Positions 22,660 to 33,789 of a DNA stretch of 64,000 nucleotides are shown here, in pieces (position 1 is the first letter of the stretch; every line of letters begins with the position of its first letter). The notes below the pieces were generated by a model that was not told the DNA's origin, searched no databases, and worked only from the letters and a program-made list of their open reading frames with translations. Made by a program: the position numbers and the translations under genes. The stretch is from Larimichthys crocea (taxonomy: Eukaryota > Chordata > Actinopteri > Sciaenidae): NCBI RefSeq assembly GCF_000972845.2, contig NC_040027.1, forward strand, positions 11,523,760 to 11,587,759, given 5' to 3'.

Positions 22660-23290
22660 GAGCTCTGACTGGTGTCTCAACGGGCAGGTTGATCAGATAA
22701 AAATCTAGCGGGAGGAAGTCTGGAGCACGGTTGTAATAAGGTGATGCCATTAATATTTCAGCTAATGACAGACATTTAATTAAAACACATTAAAACACAT
22801 TGAAACATGACTCCGTGGGTGTGCTCCAGCCCTTATCACTCATAAAGCAAACTGTAGTGACATTATCTAGCTCATACCAGCTTAACTTGCAAAAACTCAA
22901 CCAGCTCATCATCCGTTTGTAAAGTTTAGTGATGTTTTTTCGAACAACTGGTGATGTAGCATTAAGAAGAAGGACTGTTGCTATGGTTACCTCCAGTTTA
23001 CACACTAATTTAATACCTGGGCTTAAAAAACGCCAACGGGGGACTATATTAGAGATCATTCACATTTAACTGACATCTGTCAGCCAGTCAGAAATGAGTG
23101 TTTTTCGTAGCCGTGGAGCAGTAATACATCTTGACATTGTTTGGTCATTTCTTTGGCTGCAATGTTTTTTTTTGTTTTTTTTACTCCTCTGAGAGAGAAA
23201 GAGAGGGACTGAGAGATTACCCTGGGGGTACCTCTGTTTCTTTCTCTGCACCACTTCATTCTGAAATCTGTTTTGTGTGTCTGTATGTGT
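22660..23290. other. gene-free interval
   Basis: Contains a short direct repeat ATTAAAACAC at 22780-22800 and a T-rich run near 23166-23181. Nothing gene-like. Confidence 0.45.
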
Positions 23291-23298
23291 GCAACCAC

Positions 23299-23299
<1 letters not shown>

Positions 23300-23341
<42 letters not shown>

Positions 23342-23352
23342 AATATATATAC
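23300..23352. repeat. compound (GT)n-(TA)n microsatellite
   Basis: About 17 perfect GT units run into a TATATATAAATATATATAC block. This is the inverse counterpart of the array at 902-956. Confidence 0.95.
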
Positions 23353-23461
23353 ACTGTGTGTTTGTGTGTAGCCTTGGGGTGTTGACGTGTGCTGGACAGA
23401 GACCCTACAGAGAGCCTTTGTGGAGAAGTCTTCCCTGCAGCAAGGTCGCTCTTTCTCTCCC

Positions 23462-23492
23462 TCGTTGTCTCTCTCTCTCTCTCTCTCTCCCT
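23462..23492. repeat. (CT)n microsatellite, imperfect
   Basis: CT units in a longer pyrimidine-rich stretch (23447-23520). Confidence 0.9.
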
Positions 23493-23641
23493 CTGCATCC
23501 CTCGCTCCTCTCCTCCCTCCATCAGTACATCTCTGTCCATAGCTGTGCAACATTCATAGTTTTCTCTCTCTCTCACACACACACACTCACACATTTGTAC
23601 CCAGACAAAAAGCACATGCTACATGAATTCATTTATTACAG

Positions 23642-23687
23642 GCAGGTCTCTGGAGAGGCCCAACTTCAGAATATAAAGTCTGTCATG
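23642..23687 (+). other. candidate exon (46 nt)
   Basis: An acceptor ATTCATTTATTACAG (23627-23641) and a near-consensus donor ATG|GTGAGT (23688) bracket 46 nt. Two frames are open: one reads QVSGEAQLQNIKSVM ending in phase 0, the other AGLWRGPTSEYKVCH. The donor is strong; the acceptor lacks a long pyrimidine tract. I do not recognise the peptide. Confidence 0.2.
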
Positions 23688-24000
23688 GTGAGTGTGCTTT
23701 TGTGTGCTTGAACTTGTGCGACTGCGACTTTGTGTTGGTCTGCTGGGTAATGGCAGTGATTATAATGTATAAATATGCTGACTTTTGCTAGAGGACAGAA
23801 CATGCCCCTTGCACCACAATGACACGTACACACAAACTTATACATTTAAAACATTCAAGTCTGTAAATGTTGTTACTGTACATACTGTACCCTGTATAGA
23901 GACACACCAAACATTATTTCTTTTTATTAGTGCATACACACAGGGACATTTTGTCCTTGTAATGCTTTGATGTACACTCAAGCGTGGCACTTTTAGCTGG

Positions 24001-24001
<1 letters not shown>

Positions 24002-24043
<42 letters not shown>
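24002..24043. repeat. (TG)n microsatellite
   Basis: About 21 perfect units. Confidence 0.97.
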
Positions 24044-24045
<2 letters not shown>

Positions 24046-24049
24046 AACT

Positions 24050-26430
24050 GCAGGACAGTAATTCCCCAGCATTCCCACTGTGAACAGAGGATCCACATTC
24101 CCGTGATTTTACCTTTTGATTCTTTAATACATACACATTGTATTCTCACTCTCACACTTACACATACTCTCCTCAGCTGGATGCACATCAATCATAGCGC
24201 CAGCCTCACCTGTCATTGTCTTTGTTGTTGCTTATATACAAACATCCTTTTCCTGGTCCACCGAGTAAAGACCCCAATCAGGATTTACATTCACAGTATA
24301 GCACCTTTTTGCTCCCATACACATTCACTCCCACGGGGGATAGAAGAAAAACACAGCAGCACCTGTTTTTTTCAGTGTAGAGAATAATGCTGTTTCTCTA
24401 CTGCAATTACATAAAAAAGTGGTGAAACTGGGAAATAGGAATGGGTTCTTTGAAGGGAAGTTAAGTTGATTTGTGAATGTGATAAAAGAAGGAAATAATG
24501 TAGAGAGCAAGAATGTGAAATTGGGACAATCAAGTCAGAATGACGGACAGGTGAGGCATGTGTGTGATGAGCCTGCATAAACATGCACAGCGCTGAATGC
24601 TGATCAGGGACAATAAAACCTCCATCAAAGATTTATTCAGGAGAGACAGAATAAGGAAGAGGGAGACATGCGGAGGGAGGTAGAAGGGAACGGGCGGGGG
24701 AAGAGGGAGCACTCAGGTTTGTGTCACAGAGTGGATTATACCAGAGACACCTCTTTCCGCCTATCACCGCCAGACATACACACACACTCGCATATGAGTG
24801 CTCAGACTCTGTGCATTTTAATAGCCCTGTCACCTCCAGCTATAATACCAGACAATGGCTCTTTGAGCAGACACTCGTCTTCAGAAGTGTCTTTCGTGCT
24901 TCCTGACAGGCTCAAGCGAGAGCTAACTGGCTAGCTCGCCACAATTATAGATCCCATCTGTGTAGTCACAGAGCTACGGAAAACCCTAGCACAACAAGCC
25001 CACGGCCTACTCTGTCAAAATGTCACCTGGTCCGGGCTGTGCTCCAGGCGAGACACCCATGGGGAAAATGTAATCTAATTCAATGTCCCCCTCCTCCAAT
25101 GAAGTGTGCTGTCAGCTTTATCTCAAAGCTCCAAACTCAACCCCCCCCTTCCTCTACAAGCACCTGCTTTCATCCCGTTTGAGATGATTGAGATTCAGCG
25201 TTGATGCAGATGACATTTGAGCAGGTATTTTACTGTTCCCTCACTTGTGACTGACTGGGTGAGATGCTAAATGTACGGAGAGTCACAAATAGGAATGGAC
25301 TTGGTGGAGAAGAGGGGAAAGAAGGATGTTGGCAGAGTTAAAGGGTTTGAAAGAAAATTGTAAAGCAGTGTGGCAGATATCGTGGAGAAAAAGGAGTCAA
25401 GACTGGATGGAGATGGAAAGTGAGGAGAGGAGGGGGAAGACAAGCACGAGGGAGGAAGTGGAAACTGGAGATACAAGAGTTGAACAGAGGGCAGACAAAG
25501 GGCAGCTAGGATGGGAGAGGGCAGGGTGTCTCATGAGCGGGACAAACTCTAAAATCAACCAGCTCTGCAACTGAATCAATCCAAAGATCCCCATGTCGGC
25601 TGCCAGGATTAGTGTGTGTGTATGTATGAGCGTGCATGGGAATGTGATTATCAGTGTGTTTGAGAACACTGTGACAAGGATAATTATGTTTGATTACTAA
25701 AGACCCCAGTGAGGGTTTGCATTATCAGCCACTGTGCTCCTTTAGTATTTTCCTAAGCCTTGGTGGTGAGCTGTCATCACTCTGTGTGTTTTTCTGATAG
25801 CCCTGTCTGATTCCTTTTCTATTGGACTTGTTAAACAGGAACTTCTACATACTGTACTAATATAAGTTTGAACTGCTGTGTGTGATAGTGAGGAGGATAT
25901 TGATACCACAGGAGAGCAGCTCAGTTAATAATTAATAATACAATCATTAACTTAAATTATAGTTTGACTTTTACATGTTTACAACAGAGTAAATGAATAA
26001 AAATAAGAGAGAAGCACAGAATAATAAAGATAACATGCCACATTTCTGCTGGACGAAAAATACAAGGTTTGAGAAGTTATTTTAAAAGACGGAAGAAATT
26101 CTGTCTGTCTGATGTCTAAGTGGCAGAACACATTTTCCAGATTTAGAAATTCTGTCTGATAAGATTCAGTGTGTGGAAAAGCTACAGAGGCCCCCGCCAG
26201 ACTTTTTACATTAATCTTCAAATCAAATCTGAATTTAACATTTAGCAAATATAGAGGAGCTGAGATTGGACTGGTGTGTCCAATGTCCAATATGTCTGTC
26301 AGCACCAATAAGGAGCCGAGCTGTTGCAGTCTGGCCCGTTTGGAGGCGAGGCCTCTGCCAGTCATGAGAAAATGACTGGAGGAGTTCACCAAGAAGATCT
26401 CTGCCAGGTGTGTGGGTGGGGAACAGGGAG
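24050..26430. other. gene-free interval
   Basis: Unique-looking sequence with purine-rich stretches (24655-24712, 25265-25545). The 137-codon minus frame (25979-26392) shows no domain or splice support. No repeat is recognised. Confidence 0.45.
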
Positions 26431-26440
26431 TGCAGGGCAG

Positions 26441-26469
26441 CCTGTGTCTGTGTGTGTGTGTGTGTGTGT
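26441..26469. repeat. (GT)n microsatellite
   Basis: About 14 units. Confidence 0.95.
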
Positions 26470-26874
26470 CCAGTTTTTATTACCTTGGTGTGAAAATTTA
26501 GACAGGAACATTTCCAAAACAGCAGCGATCTAAACTGTCAATTTCAAAGTGAAAATGCCAACAAAAGACTCCGCTAACACTGATGTGACTGCCAAACTGA
26601 AGCTGTTGTTGATCACTTGCGGCCTCTGCTGTCTGGTTAAGAGGAGTCAGCAATCAATTGCGGTATAAAGCAGAGCAGTCAATAAAAGGTTTGATTTTTG
26701 TTTTTTTGGCACAGAGTTATAGAAAAGCAATTTATTTTAAACTTAAACTGGCCTGAAACTAAGACAACACAAGGTAACATGAACATAGGACATGAGATAG
26801 TCAAACCTCAGTGCTCTGTTTCTGTTTCTCTCTGATCTCTCTCTCGCTGTCTTGCCTCTTCCTCTCTTGTGTAG

Positions 26875-27056
26875 ACTTTGTGCGGGTACGTTTGTTTCTC
26901 CTCGAGCATTTGGATCCATGTTTGGAAGGAGGCTCGCTGGTTATTAACAGCTTCAGTTTGATCTCCATCTATTGTTTGATTACATCTGAAGTGGAGCCAA
27001 TGCCTGTTGTCCAGCTCCACACTGAGCCTGTTGGTGCTGGCCAACACCCTGTGCAC

Positions 27057-27058
<2 letters not shown>
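26875..27058. other. segment open on both strands, possible exon
   Basis: On + the segment follows an excellent acceptor-like tract (CTTCCTCTCTTGTGTAG, ending 26874). On - it has an acceptor-like TTTTGTGCACAG next to the CA array. Frames of about 60 codons are open on both strands between these points. The minus frame (including ELDNRHWLHFRCNQTIDGD) has the more protein-like composition. Neither is recognisable and no donor is convincing, so strand and reality are undecided. Confidence 0.15.

Positions 27059-27060
<2 letters not shown>

Positions 27061-27099
<39 letters not shown>
27061..27099. repeat. (CA)n microsatellite
   Basis: About 19 perfect units. Confidence 0.97.
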
Positions 27100-27101
<2 letters not shown>

Positions 27102-27442
27102 ATAATTATCCATGGCTGAGAGTCAGACATTTGTCTGTGATTGTGTGTGTGTCATGGATGGACTTCCGGTGCTTTGGTACCAAGGCTATTATCGCCAATT
27201 GTTTGTGTGTGTAATAACTTGAACCCAGAGAGTGTGCAAATATATTTCTCACTCACAAACACACACAAACAAACACACACACTTTCACAGTCTCTCACAC
27301 AAACACACACACTGTGCACAACAACAAATATCCAGTTACAGTTTCAGCTAATTGTCACCTTTTGCTCCTCCCCTGCCTGCTGCTTATGTCTGTCAGTTCC
27401 CGTGTCGGCCTTGCCCTTTTGCCCTACTTCATACCTCCAGCT

Positions 27443-27444
<2 letters not shown>

Positions 27445-27509
<65 letters not shown>
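27445..27509. repeat. long (AC)n microsatellite
   Basis: About 32 perfect units. The 174-codon frame at 27141-27665 exists only because of this and neighbouring CA-rich DNA. Confidence 0.97.
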
Positions 27510-27510
<1 letters not shown>

Positions 27511-27514
27511 TTAT

Positions 27515-28945
27515 CACTTCAGGTTGTCTCAGCAGTCATGCAGTCATCTCACGTAGCCCAAACCTAACTACAAGTCTGATCATGCTCTGTATTGGAGTAT
27601 TGTGCTCCAGTACACTTATGTATCAGCGCCACGAAAATATTATTTTAACTACTTTGGTTGAATGAGTACACACTCGTCTATGGTATGATTGTAGAGCACT
27701 CAAGCTTTTAAAAAGCTTTTAAAATGTGATTGATGTTTCACCAAACAACTTGAATATATGAGACTGATAAAGTGGAAAATAATAAGATAGAAGACAAATA
27801 TATATTCAGAATGAAACGCTGGTCATCATCTCCATAAAATGATTATATTCTGAAAACATAAAGTGCAAATGATAAAGGAGTTTGTTTGTGTAATTTCTAG
27901 TGATTTTTTTTTCTTGCACTACTTTGGAAACAAATTAAATAATCCCTGGTATTATTGTATTAAATATATATCTCTGATGCTAAACCTCCGGCCTTGTTTG
28001 TACATCCTTGAAGTCAAAGATCTTGCAGGCGCTCATGATTAAATTAGGAGTCTTTGCAGCGTTCTCTTTGCTTTTTCAAGCAAGTTATTGTTTCTTTACC
28101 CTTGCACCCCCGGCACACTTTAATTGTTCTTGTCCTGTTCAGGTCTGTTTGTACTGTTCAGCCAGCCACTGAGTCTAAGACGAGGTAAAGCCGGACCAGG
28201 AGTTACTTTGGAAACGCTGCACTGAGCTCACGCTGTGAAGCTGGAGCTGTCCGCAGTGCTGAATCACACAGGCTGTGTGTTGTCCTCATGTCTGAAGCTG
28301 CTGCCTCATACTGAATAATGTGGGTTACTCACTGGTGAAGAATAAATATTCAAAGATGTCCTGATGCTGTGCAGCCTGGCCGCGTTGTCATATTTTATAT
28401 TCTGTAGCTCGTGTGTTGTGTATCCTCACAGAGTGACTTTGAACTGCCTCCGCCCACAGGCAGACCTCAGGTCAGGCCTGCTGTTCGGTTCAGATTGGAG
28501 ACAGCTTTTGCTTTCGCACCGTTATGCCGCTCAGTCCTGCTGGGCCACTTTATCATAAGTACCCCACGATGTCCTTTGCCTCTGGTCTGCTGGGCATGTC
28601 TACTGTAGTCCTCCATTTTATCTTCCTGTCTTCTGGTCCAGACCGTCTCCTTCACCTGCACACTCTGAATACCCTTCTCACCCATCAGTCTTTATCTGTC
28701 TGTCTCCTTCTTTGTCCTCTCCTCTCTGTCTCTCCTTGGGGCTACTGTAATCATCTAAGATGAGACTCTCGCTTCAGCTCTCTTCCTCTCTCTCTCCTTC
28801 TGTGGACTGGGCGGGGCAGATGAATACGATGCCCTGACTGCAGCGTGCCAGTATCTGTCTGCGTGAACTGTGAAAGCTTATGACTTATTGTATGTGTGGG
28901 TCTTATCTTAGTTATTAGTTTATCTGCATGACTATCTGGGTTTCA
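27515..28945. other. gene-free interval
   Basis: An AT-rich left part (27700-27990) is followed by unique sequence. Frames at 28364-28763 on both strands lack protein features. Confidence 0.45.
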
Positions 28946-28957
28946 TAGCTCTACTGC

Positions 28958-28981
28958 CTCTCTCTCTCTCTCTCTCTCTCA
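28958..28981. repeat. (CT)n microsatellite
   Basis: About 12 perfect units. Confidence 0.92.
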
Positions 28982-28989
28982 CTCCTTCA

Positions 28990-31085
28990 CATACAGTATT
29001 AATCCATCTGCTCCCTGTTCACCAGCTCTATCTGACTAAAGCTCACAGATAGTCTAAAGGCCATAGATAAGGCTGACGTGCTCTTGTCTCCCTTTACACT
29101 AATTGAATTGACATCAATTGTTCTGCATCAAAATCTGACTTGTGAAATTTGGTTTCATTTTTTTCACCCCACTACCACTCAGCCACCGGCTCTGTATGCA
29201 GACACCACTGCTTAGTGCACCATGATTGACAGTGAGAGTAATTTGTGTTTATATGTGTGTGTGTGCGTGCTTATGTGGACATACCCGGTACTGTTAATTT
29301 GAGTCCTCTTGAGCAGTGAAATCGGCTTATTTCCAACAGCCTCTAAAAACACCTCAGAGGTGTCTTAATGAAAGAGCAGAAAAGAAGGGATGAACACTCC
29401 TCTAATCCTAATTTGTGTCTACTGCTGCTGCCCTCCACCTCCACCCACACCCTCTCTCACTTCTCTCTCCGAGCCGGTCAGATATCAAATTCAGACAAGC
29501 AACATTCATGTCAAAACACAAATTTTTACTGGCAAGTTGGACCGGTGGTTTGGAAATATTAATGGTTCATTCTTCACACATCTTTTCCTGTTAAATGACT
29601 AATGTAAGCTGTGATTCTGGCTGTGTGCCCTGGCATTGTGGCCGGGGTATTAAAACAATATTTGGTGACATTAGACTCTGGCATTTTTTGTGTAGCCCGA
29701 GGGCACATGTGGATTGATTTCTGCCCAACACTAGCTCTAAAACCGAAACCATCTCTGCCCTCGTCCTCTGACCCTTTTATAAAGAAAACAGCATGTAAAT
29801 AAACAGAGGAAGAAATAGTGCATGTGTGAAGTGTGAGAGAGTGGGGGCAGAATCTAGACAAAGCTGTGGGGGTTGAGCCATAGTGTTGCATTGTGAGCTT
29901 TAGGGCAGGCTTATTTAATATTAATATTTAATGGCTGGTCTGGGGCTAAATGAGCTGAATTAATAGGGTCTGCTCTGAACACTTACATGCCTGCTAAACA
30001 TACATTTTTTCGCATGTGTGTGGGTGTATGTGTGTGGGTGTCGTTATTAATTGGGTCATCTTTCAACCATTTCATGCCCTCTTAACCTACACTTGGTGGA
30101 TGTGGGTTTGTAGGCTACAGTTTTTTAATGTCATGCATGTTCAAGCTCTTGGCATAATTATGGAACAGTATGCGTCTTTGTTTTGATTTCTTTTTACGTG
30201 TTTAAATGTTGTTGTTGTGTCCTGTATTCATTTTTTGGAGGTTTCATATTTTTGTCTTTCTCCCTGCACTCTTTACTTATCAGAATTTTTGCAGACACAT
30301 GCAGAATATCAATCATGTCTCTCACATATGTGTCCCCCGGTGCTGGTGTGTGTGCACAAGGCTAAATGTTGGCTTAGAATTAAAGGGCCATTCCCCAGTG
30401 TGCTCGCTGAATCAGTCTGGTGCAGGATCACTACAAGGAGAATCTGGCCCACATCCCCCATTCCCATCCCCATCCTCCCTTCCTTCATTCCTCTCTCTGC
30501 TGCAGCTCATTAACCCCCCCAGTTTTCCCATATTCCAAGTCATCCAGTCTGCACAAACTGGTATCATCACTATGCATCTCTCATCTGTCATCAAAAATTC
30601 TTCTTCCCTTCCCCCAGCTCTGGACTGGATTGGTTCAGTCCAAGTCAGACTCGGCAGGGGACTGACTCCCCACAAATAAGGCCAACCATTCTGACATGAA
30701 AGGGTACGGCCTCTGAAGAACAAAGAGTGTGTGTGTGTGTGTAAATATGATATGGGTTTGTGCACATTTCTGTGTGTCTGCTTGCTTTTTTTTTGTCTCA
30801 GCTGTTTTATTCCATGGGAAGAGCAGCAGTGTGTATTTAAAGTGCAGACATTTGCAGGAATCCGTAAAGGCGTTCTGCACTACATCCTCATCTTTAGTCT
30901 AGCAGGACCACTTCAGGAATGTAATGTGAGAGACGGGTAGAAAGACCCAGAGCCCGGAAGATGAAACAGAGTTTTGGCAGAAAGGGGGATTAGTGCGAGT
31001 TATGAGAAAGACTCGCAAGAGGATCTCTGCCCCTTTTTGTCTCCGGCTCTATCTGTCTTCCACTATCCTGGCCTTTGTCTATCTT
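28990..31085. other. gene-free interval
   Basis: Unique-looking. A block at 29905-29975 (TATTTAATATTAATATTTAA plus GAATTAATAG) is rich in homeodomain-like cores. A 157-codon + frame (30206-30679) has no domain. Short GT tracts at 29252-29265 and 30727-30742. Confidence 0.45.
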
Positions 31086-31119
31086 TTACTCTTCCTTCTT
31101 CTTTCTGTTTCTTACTCAG

Positions 31120-31178
31120 ATGGCGTCGCCTCCAGGGTCAGGATCGGGCAGGATGTTTTCAGACAGATTATCTAGACA
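31120..31178 (+). other. candidate exon with ATG start (59 nt)
   Basis: A very strong pyrimidine-tract acceptor (CTTCCTTCTTCTTTCTGTTTCTTACTCAG, 31091-31119) leads directly to ATGG. The ATG frame is open and reads MASPPGSGSGRMFSDRLSR before a weaker donor-like ACA|GTGAGG at 31179; without splicing it would stop at a TGA just beyond (31180-31182). Another frame continues to 31288. A translation start right at an exon's 5' edge is possible but unusual. No family recognised. Confidence 0.2.
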
Positions 31179-31289
31179 GTGAGGGGACCATGTTCAAACA
31201 GAGGGTCATCCAGACTGTCTCGTTCTATCCACAGGCAAAACACACAGAGGACTCACTTTGTCTTATAGTAGAAAAACCCTCTGGATAAT

Positions 31290-33680
31290 AGCTGAACTCT
31301 GGTCTCCATCCTGCACCTCAATGCACAGGAAACTGCAAAAATGCTAGTGCCAGGTTGTGGGTAGCTCAGAGGAAGTTCATCCTCACAGACACACACTCAC
31401 ACACTTGTGTTGTGCAGGATATTAAACAAGCGTTTCCTCAGCAATATATTATCTGATTAGGCTAAATTAATGAGACCCAGTGGAATGCTAAAACTCCTCT
31501 TGTGCATCCTTCCCTCTAGTCATCTCACCATCCCTCCATCCTCTCATCTCTTCCTCTCACACTCACTTTTCACCCTACAGCTCCCTGCACTCCTGTTTTT
31601 ATTCTTTATCTGCATGCTCCTCCCCGTCCTCGTTCCTCTCCAATCATTACATTTCTTTGTGGATATTTGTGATCTCTTCTTCTTTGACATCTTACCTTTT
31701 TTTTCTTAGACAGCCATTGACATATTCTGCAACAGAAGGTGCCAAGCTGACATTCATATAGAAAGCACACATCCTGTATATGCATAGATACGAGTGCACA
31801 CACATGCCCTCATGTGTTTGTGATTGGCATACAGTACAGTTTTTTTTCCGATTTGCCAGTAAGTTATATTTAATCTGTGAGCATAACATATAATATGTGA
31901 TTAAATCCTGCGTGTGTGAAAGCGAGGAGAAGCTGGTAGCTTTTAACCAGCTGCCTGTCTTCATATGTGAGCTGGCATGAAATGAAGAGTCGGGAGATTC
32001 CCTCAGCCCACTGTCTGCTTTTCTTATTAAATACACACCCTCCTGCAGACAGCGTGATGTGATGTGCTGTGTGTCTGTGTGTAGACTCTGCGAGTCTTAA
32101 GTGATAAAGGAGTTGTTTATTTCATGATGCAAAACATACTTAATTACGAGCGACACTCTGAACGTAAAGACAGAGAGGGAAGTATTTGAATTAGGTGTGA
32201 GCGTGTGCACCACGTGTGCTTGTGTTTGTATCACCCTGGGGCTGCCGCTTGTGATGTTTAAGCAGAGTTTCATGTCTCCCCTCATTAAATCAAAGGGAAC
32301 AGATCTTTTTGAAGAATTGCTGGTGTGAGCAAGAGGATGTGCAAATGTGTGCTTTTTTTTTTGCTTTTTTCGTGGAGGTGGAGAGCTGTCATTGGCTCAC
32401 TTTTAACGACGCAATCACGAAGATCACAAATCACAGGGCAAAGTGCTTGGTCATATGTGCAATGGCAGCGAGGGGGTATCCAAGAGCACCTGCTATTTTT
32501 ATTCTGATGGGTGGAGGTTTCTACACACAGAGGCTGGATGAAGTCAGTAAGAATGGCAGTGCATGGCTGCAAGGAGTGAATGAACAGAAGGAGAGAGCTT
32601 TTTGTGCAGCATGAAGACACATGAGCATCATCTAATCTTTAACTCAGTACAGATCATTTCCCGGCATCCTTGCTATAATCTCAGTGAACTTCTATTTTTG
32701 AAGTTAGTTTTAAATGTTCCTGTTCTCTGCTGGTTAAATCAACAAATTGTGTATTCTTACTGAAATCCCAACATCTCGCCTCACGCGTGCTCATCTGTAT
32801 GGACCTCCCATTTTATTGCACCTCTCCTCCCACCTTTTGCATGGCGAGCTCTGTGCTGGGAATGAAAACAGCTACATAATGAGCAAAGCTCATTTCAGGG
32901 TGAGGAGTGCACCAACATGTGGCACTCTCAATGCTCAACTCTTTTATACGTCCAGGAATTTAACCGGCTCTGTGTTTAAGTACTGAATGATCATTTAATA
33001 CTGACGTGTCTGTGAGTGGTCGTCTGTGCAGACAACATATGGTTAATGGTTTCCTCTGCAGAGAATGAAGCGTTTCACTGACCTTACTGTATGTGTGAAG
33101 GTTGTAGCATCTGTTCTGCCTTGACCTGCAGTACCACTAACGCTGTAATGTTTGTGTGTGGGCATGTCTATATGTTTGCGGACATATTTGTAAGAGTAAA
33201 GTAAGAGAAATGTTTCTCTCTGACTCTTTCTCTCCATAATGAGTGTTTAAAATCATAAATTATAGAGATGGTGTAAAGATGGATCGGCTGGGGAGAATTA
33301 AATGAGGGAGTGTCTCTTACCAGCATGGAGCTGTGGTGAATTATGGATGTGGGGATATACAAAAAGTTGAGATATCACTATAAAAATATTTGAATCCATC
33401 AAACGCTGTAGCACAGAGACGGATAGTAATTTAATGTTTAACTTAGAAGACGTTTGTTTATTTTAAAGTTTGGCTGCACATTACACGAGTCCATTTACAG
33501 TGAATGCACTTTAACGATATGCATTTCATTGATGGAAACTGCTAATGTTCTCTGGCGGAGTTATGAGCCTTTACTTTGAATCCATCACGTCTTGTAACTA
33601 AACGAGACTACATCAAAGTGCTCTTTCTTTCGTAAGCAACCTTCAGCTAGCAGCACTTTCCCTCTTCTGTTCTCACTGCC
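31290..33680. other. gene-free interval
   Basis: Unique-looking sequence. Frames of up to 114 codons (31692-32036, 32285-32620, both minus) show no domains or splice support. Confidence 0.45.
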
Positions 33681-33684
33681 TTCA

Positions 33685-33707
33685 TTTTTTTTTTTTTTTT
33701 TTTTTTT
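33685..33707. repeat. poly-T run (23 nt)
   Basis: This is the longest homopolymer in the window. It could be the A-tail of a minus-strand retroposed copy, but the sequence on its right (GTCCAGCCCAATCAAAG...) is not a recognisable retroposon and I see no flanking target duplication. Confidence 0.9.
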
Positions 33708-33709
33708 GT

Positions 33710-33785
33710 CCAGCCCAATCAAAGTGTGGGGCAGACGGTGATTCCTCTGGAGGTTTGATTAATAGCATTACATTAACTTCAGGAA
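33710..33785. promoter_or_regulatory. TCF/LEF- and homeodomain-like motif block
   Basis: CAATCAAAG (TCF/LEF-type core) at 33716-33724 is followed by GTTTGATTAATAGCATTAC with homeodomain-type cores. Motif reading only; conservation unknown. Confidence 0.15.
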
Positions 33786-33789
33786 GCCG

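Noticed and set aside
23080..23615. Overlapping 157- and 119-codon minus frames rich in Arg/Glu
   Set aside because: They translate the CT array and GT array at 23300-23490 in reverse.
27141..27665. 174-codon + open frame
   Set aside because: It is carried by a 65-bp CA array (His-Thr run) and CA-rich flanks; no domain or splice signals.
33685..33707. Poly-T run as evidence for a retroposed gene copy on the minus strand
   Set aside because: No target duplication and no open frame or gene-like sequence on the side where the body of the copy should lie.
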